The position numbers were made by a program, and so were the translations under genes. Below, in pieces: positions 11,707-20,666 of a stretch of DNA of 64,000 bases. Position 1 is the stretch's first letter, and each line of letters opens with the position of its first letter. Source of the DNA: Acidovorax sp. 210-6 (GTDB lineage: Bacteria > Pseudomonadota > Gammaproteobacteria > Burkholderiales > Burkholderiaceae_C); contig NZ_JAACJE010000001.1 of assembly GCF_010020825.1 (NCBI RefSeq), positions 2,046,001 to 2,110,000 on the forward strand. Direction: 5' to 3'. The notes beneath the pieces are model-generated. The model saw only the letters and a program-made list of their open reading frames with translations. It was not told the DNA's origin and ran no database searches.

Positions 11707-12621
11707 ATGAGCACGACCCGCTGGCAAGGCATCTTCCCCGCCGTCACCACCAAGTTCCACCCCGATGAGCGCATCGACGCCGAAGGCACGGCCCGCCACA
11801 TCGACTTCCAGATCCGCAACGGCATCCATGGTGTCGTCACCTGCGGCTCGCTGGGCGAGGCCAGCACGTTGACGCTGGAAGAGAAACTCGAAGTGGCCCG
11901 CATCGCCATCGAAGCCAGCGGCGGCCGCATCCCGGTGCTGGCCAACGTGTCGGAAACCAGCACCCGCGAAGCGCTGCGTTACATCGATGGCGCCAACAAG
12001 CTCGGCGTGGATGGCTACATGGTCATGCCCTCGGTCATCTACGTGGCCGACGCACGTGAAGCCATGGCCAACGTGCGCGCCATGGCCAAGGCCGCGCAGA
12101 AGCCGCTGATGGTCTACAACAACCCCGTCGCCTACCGCGTGGACCTCAAGCCAGAGCACATGCTGGAGCTGGCCGACTGCGAGCAGGTGGTTGCCGTCAA
12201 GGAGAGCACGGGCGACATCCGCCGCGTGACCGACCTGCGCAACACCGTGGGCGACCGCTACCAGATCTTCTGCGGCGTGGATGACCTGGCCTATGAAGCC
12301 CTGGCCCTGGGCTGCGACGGCCTGGTGGCCGGCGTGGGCTGCGCCTTCCCGCGCGAAACCGTGGCGCTGTACGAGCTGATGAAGGCCGGCAAGTTCGCCG
12401 AGGCCCTGGCGCTGTACCAGTGGATGACGCCCATGCTGCACCTCGACGTGTCGAACAAGCTGGTGCAGAACCTCAAGCTCATCGACGCGCTGGTCGGCGT
12501 GGGCACCGAGCATGTGCGCCTGCCGCGCATGCCGCTGGTGGGTGCCGAACGCGAGTTCGTCACCGCCGTGGTGCAGAAGGCCCTGGCCAACCGCCCCGCC
12601 CAGTACCGTTCGGTCGCCTGA
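11707..12621 (+). CDS. lhpC: DapA-family lyase, probable 1-pyrroline-4-hydroxy-2-carboxylate deaminase
   Basis: 304 residues, class I aldolase-like TIM barrel. Schiff-base Lys165 is in VVAVKESTGD, the catalytic Tyr137 is in LMVYNNP, and the GSLGEASTL loop at 47-55 replaces the usual GTTGES carboxylate-binding loop. In hydroxyproline catabolism this enzyme deaminates and dehydrates pyrroline-4-hydroxy-2-carboxylate to 2-oxoglutarate semialdehyde. That role is inferred from the neighbouring semialdehyde dehydrogenase, 2-epimerase and D-hydroxyproline dehydrogenase rather than from the fold, which is shared with dihydrodipicolinate synthase. AGGAG sits eight bases before the ATG. First gene of unit 1. 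Confidence 0.85.
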   Translation: MSTTRWQGIFPAVTTKFHPDERIDAEGTARHIDFQIRNGIHGVVTCGSLGEASTLTLEEKLEVARIAIEASGGRIPVLANVSETSTREALRYIDGANKLGVDGYMVMPSVIYVADAREAMANVRAMAKAAQKPLMVYNNPVAYRVDLKPEHMLELADCEQVVAVKESTGDIRRVTDLRNTVGDRYQIFCGVDDLAYEALALGCDGLVAGVGCAFPRETVALYELMKAGKFAEALALYQWMTPMLHLDVSNKLVQNLKLIDALVGVGTEHVRLPRMPLVGAEREFVTAVVQKALANRPAQYRSVA

Positions 12622-12641
12622 CACCGCCACGGAGCCCAGCC

Positions 12642-13274
12642 ATGCCCTCCTCCAGCCCCACCCCGGACAGCACGCCCGGCCATGGCTGGGCCCGCGGGAT
12701 CCAGCGCGCCTCGGCCGCGATCCTGCGGGCCGAGCGCCTGGCCCTGATGGCACTCATGGGCCTGCTCGCGCTGATGATCCTGCTCAACGTCGCCACGCGC
12801 TATTCCGGCGTACCGATCTACTGGGTGGACGAAGCAGCGGTCTACCTCGTGGTGTGGCTGTGCTTCGTCGGCGCCTCCACGATGACGCGGCTGCGGCTGG
12901 ATTTCGCCGTCACGCTGCTGACCGACGCCGTGGGCGAGCGCCATGCGCGCCGCCTCAAGGCGCTGTCCACCGCCTGCGTGTTCCTCTTTGGCTGCGCGCT
13001 GATCGCCATGTGCTGGGTGTGGATGGACCCCGTGGGCATCGCGCGCCACGGCTTCGACGCCCGCGAGTACGCGGCCGAAAGCTTCAACTTCCTCTACACC
13101 GAACGCACCCAGACCCTGAACTGGCCCACCTGGGTGGTGCAGCTCGTGCTGCCGCTGTTCGCGCTGTGCTTCACCCTCCATGCGGCGGCCAACCTCGTCG
13201 AGGACCTGGGCCTGCGGCCCCGCGCCGCCATCGCCGGCTTCGACCTCGGCAACGCCGAGGAAACCGTCAACTGA
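12642..13274 (+). CDS. dctQ: TRAP transporter small permease (DctQ family)
   Basis: 210 residues with four predicted membrane helices (about 30-55, 65-85, 100-125, 165-190). The first helix is followed by NVATRYSGVPIYWVDEAA, matching the DctQ NVxxRYxxxxxxWxEE pattern with WVDEAA. A slightly long, polar N-terminus precedes the first helix. GGAG lies a few bases before the ATG. It sits between lhpC and dctM, with DctP after them, so a complete TRAP system is encoded. Hydroxyproline as substrate is inferred from the operon. Confidence 0.9.
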   Translation: MPSSSPTPDSTPGHGWARGIQRASAAILRAERLALMALMGLLALMILLNVATRYSGVPIYWVDEAAVYLVVWLCFVGASTMTRLRLDFAVTLLTDAVGERHARRLKALSTACVFLFGCALIAMCWVWMDPVGIARHGFDAREYAAESFNFLYTERTQTLNWPTWVVQLVLPLFALCFTLHAAANLVEDLGLRPRAAIAGFDLGNAEETVN

Positions 13275-13293
13275 ACCCGCACGGACCGACACC

Positions 13294-14559
13294 ATGACCA
13301 CTGGCCTGTTCTTCCTCGCCGTCATGCTGCTGGGCGTGCCCATCGGCGTGTGCCTGTGCCTCGCGGGCATCGTCTATATCTTCGCCACCGACGCCACGGT
13401 GTTGTTCCAGTCCTTTCCCTCGCAGATGTTCGGCGGCGTGGACAGCTACGGCCTGATCGCCATCCCGCTCTTCATCCTGATCGGCGAGATCATGGGCAGC
13501 GGCGGCATCACGCGCCGCCTGGTCGATCTGGCCATGGGCTTCGTCGGCGCCGTGCGCGGCGGCCTGGCCTATGTGAACGTGCTGGCCAACATGATGCTGG
13601 CCTCCATCATCGGATCGGCCACGGCACAGGTGGCCATCATGTCCAAGATCATGGTGCCCGAGATGGAGAAGCAGGGCTACGACAAGACCTTCGCCGCCGG
13701 CGTCACGGTCTACGGGGGCATGCTCGGCCCCATCATCCCGCCCTCGGTGATGTTCGTGGTCTACAGCGTGCTGGCCCAGGTGGCCGTGGGCGACATGCTC
13801 ATGGCGGGCATCCTGCCCGGCATCCTGCTGACGCTGCTGTTCTTCATCGTCATCGCCTGCATGGGGCTCGTCTACAACTACCCGCGCAGCGAGAAGAAGA
13901 CACTGCGCGAACGCGCCCGCACCATCGCGCTGGCCTCGCCCACGCTGCTCATTCCCATCGTCATCGTCGGCTCCATCCTCGCGGGCATCGCCAACCCGAC
14001 CGAATCGGCCGCCGTGGGCGCCGTGGTCTCGGCGCTGGTGGGCCGGTTCGTGACGCGCGAACTGCGCTTTTCCATGCTGCCGCAGATCCTGCTGCGCTCC
14101 GCCGTGTACTCGGCCATCGTGCTGTTCCTGGTCGCGGCGGCCGCCGTGTTCTCCTGGCTGCTGATCTACGGCAAGGTGCCGCAGGCCGCCGCCGCCTGGA
14201 TCCAGACCGTGGCCAAGGACCCGGTGAGCTTCCTGCTCATCACCAACGTGATCCTGCTGGTGATCGGCACCGTGATCGACGGCATCCCGGGCCTGATCAT
14301 GACCGTGCCCATCCTGCTGCCCATCGCCACCGACATCTACCACATCGACCCGCGCCACTTCGGCGTGGTGGTGGTGGTGAACCTGGTGCTGGGCCTGATG
14401 TCGCCCCCCGTCGGCCTGAGCTTCTTCGTGGCGGCCGCCGTGACGGGCGCCAAGCCCGGGAAGATGTTCCTCGTCACCCTGCCCTTCTTCCTGATCTGCT
14501 GCGCCGCGCTGGTGCTGCTGTCGCTGTTCCCCAGTCTCTCCCTCGGCCTCCTTGATTGA
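13294..14559 (+). CDS. dctM: TRAP transporter large permease (DctM family)
   Basis: 421 residues, very hydrophobic, about 11-12 membrane helices. Signature segments of the DctM sodium-coupled transporter core are present: PLFILIGEIMGSGGITRRLVD, GSATAQVAIMSKIMVPEM, GGMLGPIIPPSVMFVVY and ANPTESAAVGAV. Start ATG 13294, 19 bp after dctQ. It forms the transport channel with DctQ and receives substrate from DctP. Confidence 0.96.
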   Translation: MTTGLFFLAVMLLGVPIGVCLCLAGIVYIFATDATVLFQSFPSQMFGGVDSYGLIAIPLFILIGEIMGSGGITRRLVDLAMGFVGAVRGGLAYVNVLANMMLASIIGSATAQVAIMSKIMVPEMEKQGYDKTFAAGVTVYGGMLGPIIPPSVMFVVYSVLAQVAVGDMLMAGILPGILLTLLFFIVIACMGLVYNYPRSEKKTLRERARTIALASPTLLIPIVIVGSILAGIANPTESAAVGAVVSALVGRFVTRELRFSMLPQILLRSAVYSAIVLFLVAAAAVFSWLLIYGKVPQAAAAWIQTVAKDPVSFLLITNVILLVIGTVIDGIPGLIMTVPILLPIATDIYHIDPRHFGVVVVVNLVLGLMSPPVGLSFFVAAAVTGAKPGKMFLVTLPFFLICCAALVLLSLFPSLSLGLLD

Positions 14560-14587
14560 TCCTCCCACCCACGAAAGGCATTGCACC

Positions 14588-15574
14588 ATGAACCTGTCCC
14601 GCCGCCACTTCGTCCAGGCCAGCGCCGCGCTGGCTGCCCCCGCCTTCATCGGCCAGGCCCGCGCCCAGGCCAAGGAATTCCGCCTCGGGCTCATCACGCC
14701 CGCGGGCCATTCGTGGAACCGCGCCGCGCTGGCCTTCGGCGAGTCGCTCAAGAAGGAAACCGGCGGCCGCCTCTCGGCCACGGTGTTCCACTCGGGTCAG
14801 CTTGGCAACGAGGCCGCGATGATGCAGCAGCTGCAGACCGGTGCGCTGGACATGGGCTGGATCCAGGCCGCCGAGCTGGGCTCGCGCGTGGCCAGCATCG
14901 CCTCGATCAACGCGCCCTACCTGGTGCGCTCTACCACCGACGTGGCCCGGCTGGTGCGCCACGAGGCCTCGCTCAAGCTGCTCGACGTGCTGCCGCGCGA
15001 GACCGGCACCATCGGCCTGGGCTGGGGCATCACCGGCATGCGCGTGGTGTTCTCCACCCGCGAGATCGGCGGCACCAAGGACATCAAGGGCATGAAGCTG
15101 CGCATCAACCCCACGCCGGTGTACCGCGACTTCTACCAGCAGCTGGGCGCCGCGCCCACGCCCATCCCCACGCCGCAGGTGTTCGACGCCATGGCCAATG
15201 GCCAGGTGGACGGACTGGAGGCCGACATCGAGTTTTCGTGGAACCAGCGCTTCGACAAGGTGGCCAAGTCCATGCTGCAGATGAACGCGCTGTTCATGCT
15301 CTTCGCGCCGCTGGTCTCGGGCCGCGTCTGGCAGGGCCTGAGCGCCCCGGACCGCGAACTGATCCGGGGCCTGGTGCGCCAGTCGCTCGACGCGCAGATC
15401 CGCGACATCGTGACCACCGAGCTGGGCCTGATCGAGAAATTCAAGGCAGTTCCCTTCCCGATCAAGACCGAGCCCACCCTGGACGTGGCCGAGCTGGCGC
15501 GCGAGTTCGACAAGATCTGGTTGCCCAAGGCGCCGCAGATCGCCGAGTTGCGCAAGGTCGGCGCCGCCCTGTAA
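14588..15574 (+). CDS. dctP: TRAP transporter solute-binding protein (DctP family)
   Basis: 328 residues. The N-terminus NLSRRHFVQASAALAAPAF has a twin-arginine motif and a hydrophobic stretch ending ARAQ, so export through the Tat pathway is likely. The mature part shows family features: SGQLGNEAAMMQQLQTGALD and the substrate-carboxylate Arg region around MKLRINPTPVYRDF. It would bind a carboxylate-bearing solute in the periplasm, here probably hydroxyproline. Third TRAP component, directly after dctM. Confidence 0.93.
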   Translation: MNLSRRHFVQASAALAAPAFIGQARAQAKEFRLGLITPAGHSWNRAALAFGESLKKETGGRLSATVFHSGQLGNEAAMMQQLQTGALDMGWIQAAELGSRVASIASINAPYLVRSTTDVARLVRHEASLKLLDVLPRETGTIGLGWGITGMRVVFSTREIGGTKDIKGMKLRINPTPVYRDFYQQLGAAPTPIPTPQVFDAMANGQVDGLEADIEFSWNQRFDKVAKSMLQMNALFMLFAPLVSGRVWQGLSAPDRELIRGLVRQSLDAQIRDIVTTELGLIEKFKAVPFPIKTEPTLDVAELAREFDKIWLPKAPQIAELRKVGAAL

Positions 15575-15633
15575 CCACGCTCCCGTGGTCCGGGCACCGC
15601 CCGGGCCACGCCCCACCTTCCTACCGCATCGCC

Positions 15634-17124
15634 ATGGACACCCGTACCTCTCCGCTCTCGCTGCTCAACGACCCTTCGCTCCTGAAAACCGATGGCCTCA
15701 TCAACGGCCAGTGGATCAGCGGAGCCAGCCGCTTCGCCGTGCACGACCCGGCCACCGGCTTGAAGCTGGCCGACGTGGCCAACCTCGGCCCCCAGGATGC
15801 CCAGGCCGCCATCGCCGCCGCCAACGCGGCCTGGCCCGCCTGGCGCTCCAAGACCGCCAAGGAGCGCTCCATCCTGCTACGCAAGTGGTATGACCTGCTC
15901 ATGCAGCACCAGGACGACATCGGCCGCATCATGACCGCCGAGCAGGGCAAGCCCCTGCCCGAGGCCAAGGGTGAGGTCGCCTATGGCGCCAGCTTTGTCG
16001 AGTGGTTTGCCGAAGAGGCCAAGCGCGTCAATGGCGAGACCCTGCCGCAGTTCGACAACAACCGGCGCCTCTTGGTGCTCAAGCAGCCCATCGGCGTGTG
16101 CGCGGCGATCACGCCCTGGAATTTCCCCCTGGCCATGATCACCCGCAAGGTGGCCCCGGCCCTGGCCGCGGGTTGCCCGGTGGTCATCAAGCCGGCCGAG
16201 CTGACGCCGCTCACGGCCCTGGCCGCTGCCGAGTTGGCGGTGCGCGCGGGTATTCCCGCCGGCGTGCTCAACATCCTCTCGGCCGACAGCGCCAATTCGA
16301 TTGCCATCGGCAAGGTGCTGTGCGCCAGCGATACGGTGCGCCACATCAGCTTCACCGGCAGCACGGAGGTGGGCCGCATCCTCATGGCGCAGAGCGCGCC
16401 CACGGTCAAGAAGATGTCGCTCGAACTCGGCGGCAACGCGCCCTTCATCGTGTTTGACGATGCCGATATCGACAGCGCTGTGGAAGGGGCTTTTGCCAGC
16501 AAGTACCGCAATGCCGGCCAGACCTGCGTGTGCTCCAACCGCTTCTATGTGCAGGAGGGTGTGTACGAGGAGTTCGTGCAGAAGTTCGCCGCCAAGGTCC
16601 GGACGGCCAAGGTGGGCAATGGCTTTGAGGAGGGGGTGAACCAGGGGCCGCTGATCGAGGAAGCCGCGCTGGAGAAGGTGCAGCGCCATGTGGACGATGC
16701 GGTGGCCAAGGGTGGCCAGGTGCTCACCGGCGGCCAGCGCCTGTCCTCCCTGGGCTCGGGCCAGTTCTACGAGCCCACGGTGGTGGCCAATGCCACGCCC
16801 GACATGCTCTGCGCGCGCGAGGAGACCTTCGGGCCGTTTGCCCCGGTGTTCAAGTTCAAGACCGAGCAGGAGGCCATTGCTGCGGCCAACAACACCGAGT
16901 TCGGGTTGGCCAGCTATTTCTACAGCCGCGATGTGGGCCGCATCTTCCGGGTCAGCGAGGCGCTGGAGTACGGCATGGTGGGCATCAACGTGGGCATCCT
17001 GGCCACCGAGCATGTGCCCTTTGGCGGTGTCAAGCAGTCCGGCCTGGGGCGCGAGGGTTCGCACCATGGCATGGATGACTATGTCGAGATCAAGTATTTG
17101 TGTTTGGGGGACATACTCAAGTGA
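15634..17124 (+). CDS. NAD(P)-dependent semialdehyde dehydrogenase, probable 2-oxoglutarate semialdehyde dehydrogenase
   Basis: 496 residues, aldehyde dehydrogenase superfamily, closest in motif content to the succinate-semialdehyde group. The cofactor region is FTGSTEVGRIL, the general base Glu264 lies in MSLELGGNAP and the nucleophile Cys298 in NAGQTCVCSNR, adjacent to a second Cys as in SSADH-like enzymes. In this operon it should oxidise the LhpC product to 2-oxoglutarate. The frame is open further upstream through dctP, but the ATG at 15634 gives the normal N-terminus. Last gene of unit 1. Succinate semialdehyde is an alternative substrate. Confidence 0.9.
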   Translation: MDTRTSPLSLLNDPSLLKTDGLINGQWISGASRFAVHDPATGLKLADVANLGPQDAQAAIAAANAAWPAWRSKTAKERSILLRKWYDLLMQHQDDIGRIMTAEQGKPLPEAKGEVAYGASFVEWFAEEAKRVNGETLPQFDNNRRLLVLKQPIGVCAAITPWNFPLAMITRKVAPALAAGCPVVIKPAELTPLTALAAAELAVRAGIPAGVLNILSADSANSIAIGKVLCASDTVRHISFTGSTEVGRILMAQSAPTVKKMSLELGGNAPFIVFDDADIDSAVEGAFASKYRNAGQTCVCSNRFYVQEGVYEEFVQKFAAKVRTAKVGNGFEEGVNQGPLIEEAALEKVQRHVDDAVAKGGQVLTGGQRLSSLGSGQFYEPTVVANATPDMLCAREETFGPFAPVFKFKTEQEAIAAANNTEFGLASYFYSRDVGRIFRVSEALEYGMVGINVGILATEHVPFGGVKQSGLGREGSHHGMDDYVEIKYLCLGDILK

Positions 17125-17142
17125 GCCATCGGGGAGCCAGGA

Positions 17143-17205
17143 TTGCTATGAATTAAGGAGCTACAGACGCGTTCCATGAAAGGGCTAGAGGCTTATTTAG
17201 CCTTG
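17143..17205. repeat. Interspersed repeat, copy 3 (degenerate)
   Basis: TTGCTATGAATTAAGGAGCT, then CAGACGCG and GGGCTAGAGGC, aligning block by block with better copies in the window. It follows the dehydrogenase stop and ends unit 1. Confidence 0.55.
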
Positions 17206-17249
17206 TGCCCACTTGGCAGGCCTCAGTGGAAACCCTGGTGCGTGTTTTC

Positions 17250-17273
17250 AGATATTTTATTAATATATTTAAC
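17250..17273. promoter_or_regulatory. AT-rich operator/promoter motif, site 2 (upstream of solute-binding protein gene)
   Basis: AGATATTTTA and TAATATATTTAAC, identical to the blocks at 11628-11660 but one base apart instead of ten. It lies about 147 bases before the next start codon, so a substantial leader follows. Confidence 0.6.
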
Positions 17274-17281
17274 TGGTTCAT

Positions 17282-17350
17282 GACAGTGCTGAACTCTTGC
17301 AGACTCTCGGCCGCGGTGCGAACCGCATCCGTCTGTATCCAGACACTGTC
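17282..17350 (+). promoter_or_regulatory. Potentially structured mRNA leader with nested stems and a GNRA loop
   Basis: Three nested complementary pairs are visible: GACAGTG (17282-17288) with CACTGTC (17344-17350); CAGAC (17300-17304) with GTCTG (17331-17335); GCGGT (17313-17317) with ACCGC (17322-17326) around a GCGA tetraloop. A second CAGAC at 17340-17344 could pair with the same GTCTG, giving a mutually exclusive alternative. It lies in the presumed 5' leader of the solute-binding protein gene. It matches no riboswitch class I can name. Confidence 0.4.
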
Positions 17351-17419
17351 GCCCATGGGACCAGGACCATCCGCCTGAGCCCCAGGGCATCCTTTCCGCA
17401 ACCCTTACCGGAATTCACC

Positions 17420-18553
17420 ATGCAATTTCCCTCCCTGAAAAACACCCTCGTGGCCGCCGCCGCCATTGCCTGCGCGGCCTCGGCGTTCGCGCAGGAGCAG
17501 ATCGTCAAGATCGGCCACAGCGGCCCCTTGTCCGGCCCCAACACCTTCGCCGGCCGTGACAACGACAACGGCGTGCGCCTGGCGGTCGAAGAGCTCAATG
17601 CCCGCAAGATCAACGTGGGCGGCAAGACCCTGAAGTTCGAGGTCATCTCCGAGGACGACCAGTGCGACGCCAAGACCGGCGTGGCCGTGGCGCAAAAGCT
17701 CGTGGACTCCGGCGTGAAGTACGTCATGGGCCCCTACTGCTCGGGCGTGGCCATCCCCGCTTCGCGCGTGTACGACGGCGGCGGCGCCATGGTCTCGACC
17801 GTGGGCACCAACCCCAAGGTCACCCAAGGCGGCTACAAGAACCTGTTCCGCATCATCGCCAGCGACTCGCAGATCGGTGGCAACATGGCCGCCTACGCCG
17901 CCAATGTCATGAAGGTGAAGAAGGTCGGCGTGGTCGATGACCGCACCGCCTTCGGTCAGGGCGTGGCCGAGGAGTTCGCCAAGGAAGCGCAGAAGCTGGG
18001 CCTGACCATCGTCGGCCGCGAGTTCACCAACGACAAGGCCACCGACTTCATGGCCATCCTGACCAGCCTCAAGGGCAAGCAGCCTGAGGCCATCTTCTAC
18101 GGCGGCTACGCGCCCCAGGCCGCCCCCATGGCACGCCAGATGAAGCAGCTGGGCATCAGCGCCAAGCTGCTGGGTGGCGACACGCTGTGCAGCCCCGAGG
18201 TGGCCAAGCTTGCGGGCGACGCGGTCAACGACTTTGTGTACTGCGCCTACGCCGGCATGCTGATGGACGCCAACGACACCACCAAGGCCTTCCAGGACAA
18301 GTTCAAGAAGCGCTTTGGCCAAAACCCGGACGTGTATGGCCCGGCCTACTACGACCAGGTCATGTTCATCGGCGAAGCCATGCAAAAGAGCGGCTCCATC
18401 GATCCCGCCAAGGTCGGCGACTGGATGCGCAAGAACCCCTACAAGGGCGTGCTGGGTGAATACGGCTACGACGACAAGGGTAACCGCCTGAAGGCCCCCA
18501 CGGTGGTCAACACCTTCAAGGGCGGCAAGCCCACCCCGGTGGCCAGCCACTAA
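17420..18553 (+). CDS. Branched-chain-amino-acid-type ABC transporter solute-binding protein, orphan
   Basis: 377 residues. A Sec signal peptide ends in ASAFA before QEQIVKIGHSGPLSG, so it is exported to the periplasm. The fold is the LivJ/Peripla_BP_6 type: GRDNDNGVRLAVEELN, VMGPYCSGVAIPASRVY and FGQGVAEEFAKEAQKLGL are typical. No LivH/M permease or LivG/F ATPase is encoded nearby, so it must use a permease elsewhere or act as a binding protein alone. It is first in unit 2, ahead of the hydroxyproline epimerase and separated from it by a strong hairpin, which suggests hydroxyproline or proline as ligand (inference). Confidence 0.92.
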   Translation: MQFPSLKNTLVAAAAIACAASAFAQEQIVKIGHSGPLSGPNTFAGRDNDNGVRLAVEELNARKINVGGKTLKFEVISEDDQCDAKTGVAVAQKLVDSGVKYVMGPYCSGVAIPASRVYDGGGAMVSTVGTNPKVTQGGYKNLFRIIASDSQIGGNMAAYAANVMKVKKVGVVDDRTAFGQGVAEEFAKEAQKLGLTIVGREFTNDKATDFMAILTSLKGKQPEAIFYGGYAPQAAPMARQMKQLGISAKLLGGDTLCSPEVAKLAGDAVNDFVYCAYAGMLMDANDTTKAFQDKFKKRFGQNPDVYGPAYYDQVMFIGEAMQKSGSIDPAKVGDWMRKNPYKGVLGEYGYDDKGNRLKAPTVVNTFKGGKPTPVASH

Positions 18554-18560
18554 ACGATTC

Positions 18561-18588
18561 GCCCATGGCCCACGGCGGGGCCATGGGC
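18561..18588 (+). promoter_or_regulatory. Intercistronic hairpin between solute-binding protein gene and epimerase
   Basis: An 11-bp perfect stem, GCCCATGGCCC with its reverse complement, around a six-base loop, starting eight bases after the stop. No T-run follows. Such hairpins after solute-binding protein genes often protect the upstream mRNA or attenuate read-through. Confidence 0.6.
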
Positions 18589-18628
18589 ACGCCACCGATA
18601 TCGGGCACCCATCTCTGAGGGACTCCCC

Positions 18629-19561
18629 ATGAAACGCATCCAGATCCTCGACTCCCACACCGGCGGCGAACCCACGCGGCTGGTGATTGACGGCTTTCCC
18701 GACCTCGGCACGGGCAGCATGATGGAACGCCGCGCCCTGCTGGCGCAGCAGCACGACGCCTGGCGCGCCGCCACGGTGCTGGAGCCGCGCGGCAACGACG
18801 TGATCGTCGGCGCCCTGCTCTGCGCGCCGCAGGACCCGGCGAACACCGCCGGCGTGATCTTCTTCAACAACACCGGGTATCTCGGCATGTGCGGCCACGG
18901 CACCATCGGCCTGGTGGCCTCGCTGGCCTACCTGGGCCGCATCCAGCCCGGCACGCACGGCATCGAAACCCCCGTGGGCACCGTCACCACCACCCTGCAC
19001 GAGGACGGCTCGGTCAGCGTGCGCAACGTGCCCGCCTACCGCCTGCACCACCGCCTGCAGGTGCAGGTGCCCGGACATGGCACCGTGACCGGTGACGTCG
19101 CCTGGGGCGGCAACTGGTTCTTCCTCGTCACCGAACACCAGCAGCGCGTGGAGAGCTGCAACATCGAGGCCCTGACCGACTTCGCCTGGGCCATCCGCCA
19201 GGCGCTTGAAGCCCAGGGCGTGCGCGGCGACGACGGCGGCATCATCGACCATGTGGAGCTCTTCGCCGACGACGCGCACTTCGACAGCCGCAACTTCGTG
19301 CTCTGCCCCGGCCGCGCCTACGACCGCTCGCCCTGCGGCACCGGCACCAGCGCCAAGCTCGCCTGCCTTGCCGCCGACGGCAAGCTGCAGCCCGGCCAGG
19401 TGTGGCGCCAGGCCAGCATCATCGGCAGCCATTTCGACGCCAGCTACCAACTCGTGGACGGAAAGGTCATCCCCACGCTGCGCGGCCGCGCCCACATGAG
19501 CGCCGAGGCCACGCTGCTGATCGAAGCGGACGACCCGTTCGGATGGGGCATTCGTCTGTGA
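18629..19561 (+). CDS. lhpA: 4-hydroxyproline 2-epimerase (proline racemase family)
   Basis: 310 residues, full family length. Both catalytic cysteines are present: Cys88 in MCGHGT and Cys236 in [10 protein letters not shown]. This marks a two-base racemase/epimerase rather than the dehydratase branch, which has Thr in place of one Cys. It converts trans-4-hydroxy-L-proline to cis-4-hydroxy-D-proline in the cytosol. The next three genes encode the D-hydroxyproline dehydrogenase. AGGGA-type Shine-Dalgarno precedes the ATG. The stop overlaps the next start by four bases. Confidence 0.95.
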   Translation: MKRIQILDSHTGGEPTRLVIDGFPDLGTGSMMERRALLAQQHDAWRAATVLEPRGNDVIVGALLCAPQDPANTAGVIFFNNTGYLGMCGHGTIGLVASLAYLGRIQPGTHGIETPVGTVTTTLHEDGSVSVRNVPAYRLHHRLQVQVPGHGTVTGDVAWGGNWFFLVTEHQQRVESCNIEALTDFAWAIRQALEAQGVRGDDGGIIDHVELFADDAHFDSRNFVLCPGRAYDRSPCGTGTSAKLACLAADGKLQPGQVWRQASIIGSHFDASYQLVDGKVIPTLRGRAHMSAEATLLIEADDPFGWGIRL

Positions 19562-20664
19562 CCCCTGCCGACGTCATCGTCATCGGCGCCGGCATCGTGG
19601 GCGCCGCCTGCGCCCACGAGCTGGCCGCCGCCGGCCTCTCGGTGCATGTGATCGACGCGCGCAAGGGCGGCGCCACCAACGCGGGCATGGGCCACCTCGT
19701 GGTGATGGACGACAACCCCGCCGAACTGGCGCTGAGCCAGTCGTCCCTGGACCTCTGGCACCAGTGGGGCCCGCGCATGACGGCCGACCAGCCCGCCTGC
19801 CAGTTCACGAACTGCGGCACGCTGTGGGTGGCAGCCAACGCCGAGGAAATGGCCGCCGCCGAGGAAAAGCAGCAGCGCCTGCGCGCGCACGGCATTGCCT
19901 GCGAGCTGCTCGGCCCCGCCGCACTGGCCGCCGCCGAGCCGCTGCTGCGCCCCGGCCTGGCGGGCGCGCTCAAGGTCACGGGCGACAGCGTGGTCTACGC
20001 TCCCAACGCCGCCGAATGGCTGCTGGCGCACGCGCCGCGCCCCATCCGCGTCGAGCAGGCCGAGGTCACGCGCATCGCGGGCCGCACCGTGCACCTGGCC
20101 GATGGCGGCACCCGCAGCGCGGGCGCCGTACTGCTGGCCGCCGGCATCGAGGCCCCGCGCCTGTGCCCCGGCCTGCCCATCCGCCCCAAGAAGGGGCATC
20201 TGGCCATCACCGAACGCCACCCCGGCCTGCTGCGCCACCAGCTCGTGGAGCTGGGCTACATCACCAGCGCGCACCACAGCGACGGCACCTCGGTGGCCTT
20301 CAACCTGCAGCCCCGGCCCACGGGGCAACTGCTGCTCGGCTCGTCGCGCCAGTTCGACACCACCGACCCGGCCGTGGAGAACGCCATCCTCGCGCGCATG
20401 CTGCGCCGCGCGCTCGACTATGCGCCCGGCCTGGCCGATCATTCCATCATCCGCACCTGGACGGGCTTTCGCGCCGCCACGCCCGACAGCCTGCCGCTCA
20501 TCGGCGCGCACCCCGGCCAGGAGGGTCTGTGGCTGGCCGTGGGCCACGAAGGCTTGGGCGTGACCACCGCCCCGGCCACGGCCCGGCTCATCGCCGCGCA
20601 GATCACGGGCGCCACGCCGCCCTTCAACCCCGCACCCTACGCCGCCACGCGCTTCGGCCTGTGA
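19558..20664 (+). CDS. lhpB: D-hydroxyproline dehydrogenase, FAD-dependent DAO-type (beta-like) subunit
   Basis: 368 residues from a GTG start that overlaps the epimerase stop (GTGA). The FAD-binding N-terminus is [20 protein letters not shown], followed by [15 protein letters not shown]. The C-terminal DAO-type sequence is [20 protein letters not shown] and [13 protein letters not shown] [14 protein letters not shown]. With the following ferredoxin-like and NAD/FAD subunits it forms a heteromeric dehydrogenase oxidising cis-4-hydroxy-D-proline to pyrroline-4-hydroxy-2-carboxylate. The order epimerase, DAO-type subunit, 2Fe-2S, large subunit matches known hydroxyproline loci. The assignment rests on gene order plus fold. 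Confidence 0.88.
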   Translation: MTPADVIVIGAGIVGAACAHELAAAGLSVHVIDARKGGATNAGMGHLVVMDDNPAELALSQSSLDLWHQWGPRMTADQPACQFTNCGTLWVAANAEEMAAAEEKQQRLRAHGIACELLGPAALAAAEPLLRPGLAGALKVTGDSVVYAPNAAEWLLAHAPRPIRVEQAEVTRIAGRTVHLADGGTRSAGAVLLAAGIEAPRLCPGLPIRPKKGHLAITERHPGLLRHQLVELGYITSAHHSDGTSVAFNLQPRPTGQLLLGSSRQFDTTDPAVENAILARMLRRALDYAPGLADHSIIRTWTGFRAATPDSLPLIGAHPGQEGLWLAVGHEGLGVTTAPATARLIAAQITGATPPFNPAPYAATRFGL

Positions 20665-20666
20665 CC

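Noticed and set aside
11707..12621. Dihydrodipicolinate synthase for lysine synthesis
   Set aside because: The fold matches, but the operon with a TRAP transporter, semialdehyde dehydrogenase and nearby hydroxyproline genes fits the pathway deaminase better.
14581..17124. Apparent 847-codon fusion ending in the semialdehyde dehydrogenase
   Set aside because: The first part is an out-of-frame reading of dctP. The normal dehydrogenase N-terminus begins at ATG 15634.
11707..17124. Sugar-acid (glucarate/galactarate) degradation unit
   Set aside because: DapA-like enzyme plus semialdehyde dehydrogenase could fit, but no sugar-acid dehydratase is present, while the Cys/Cys epimerase and three-subunit D-hydroxyproline dehydrogenase are.
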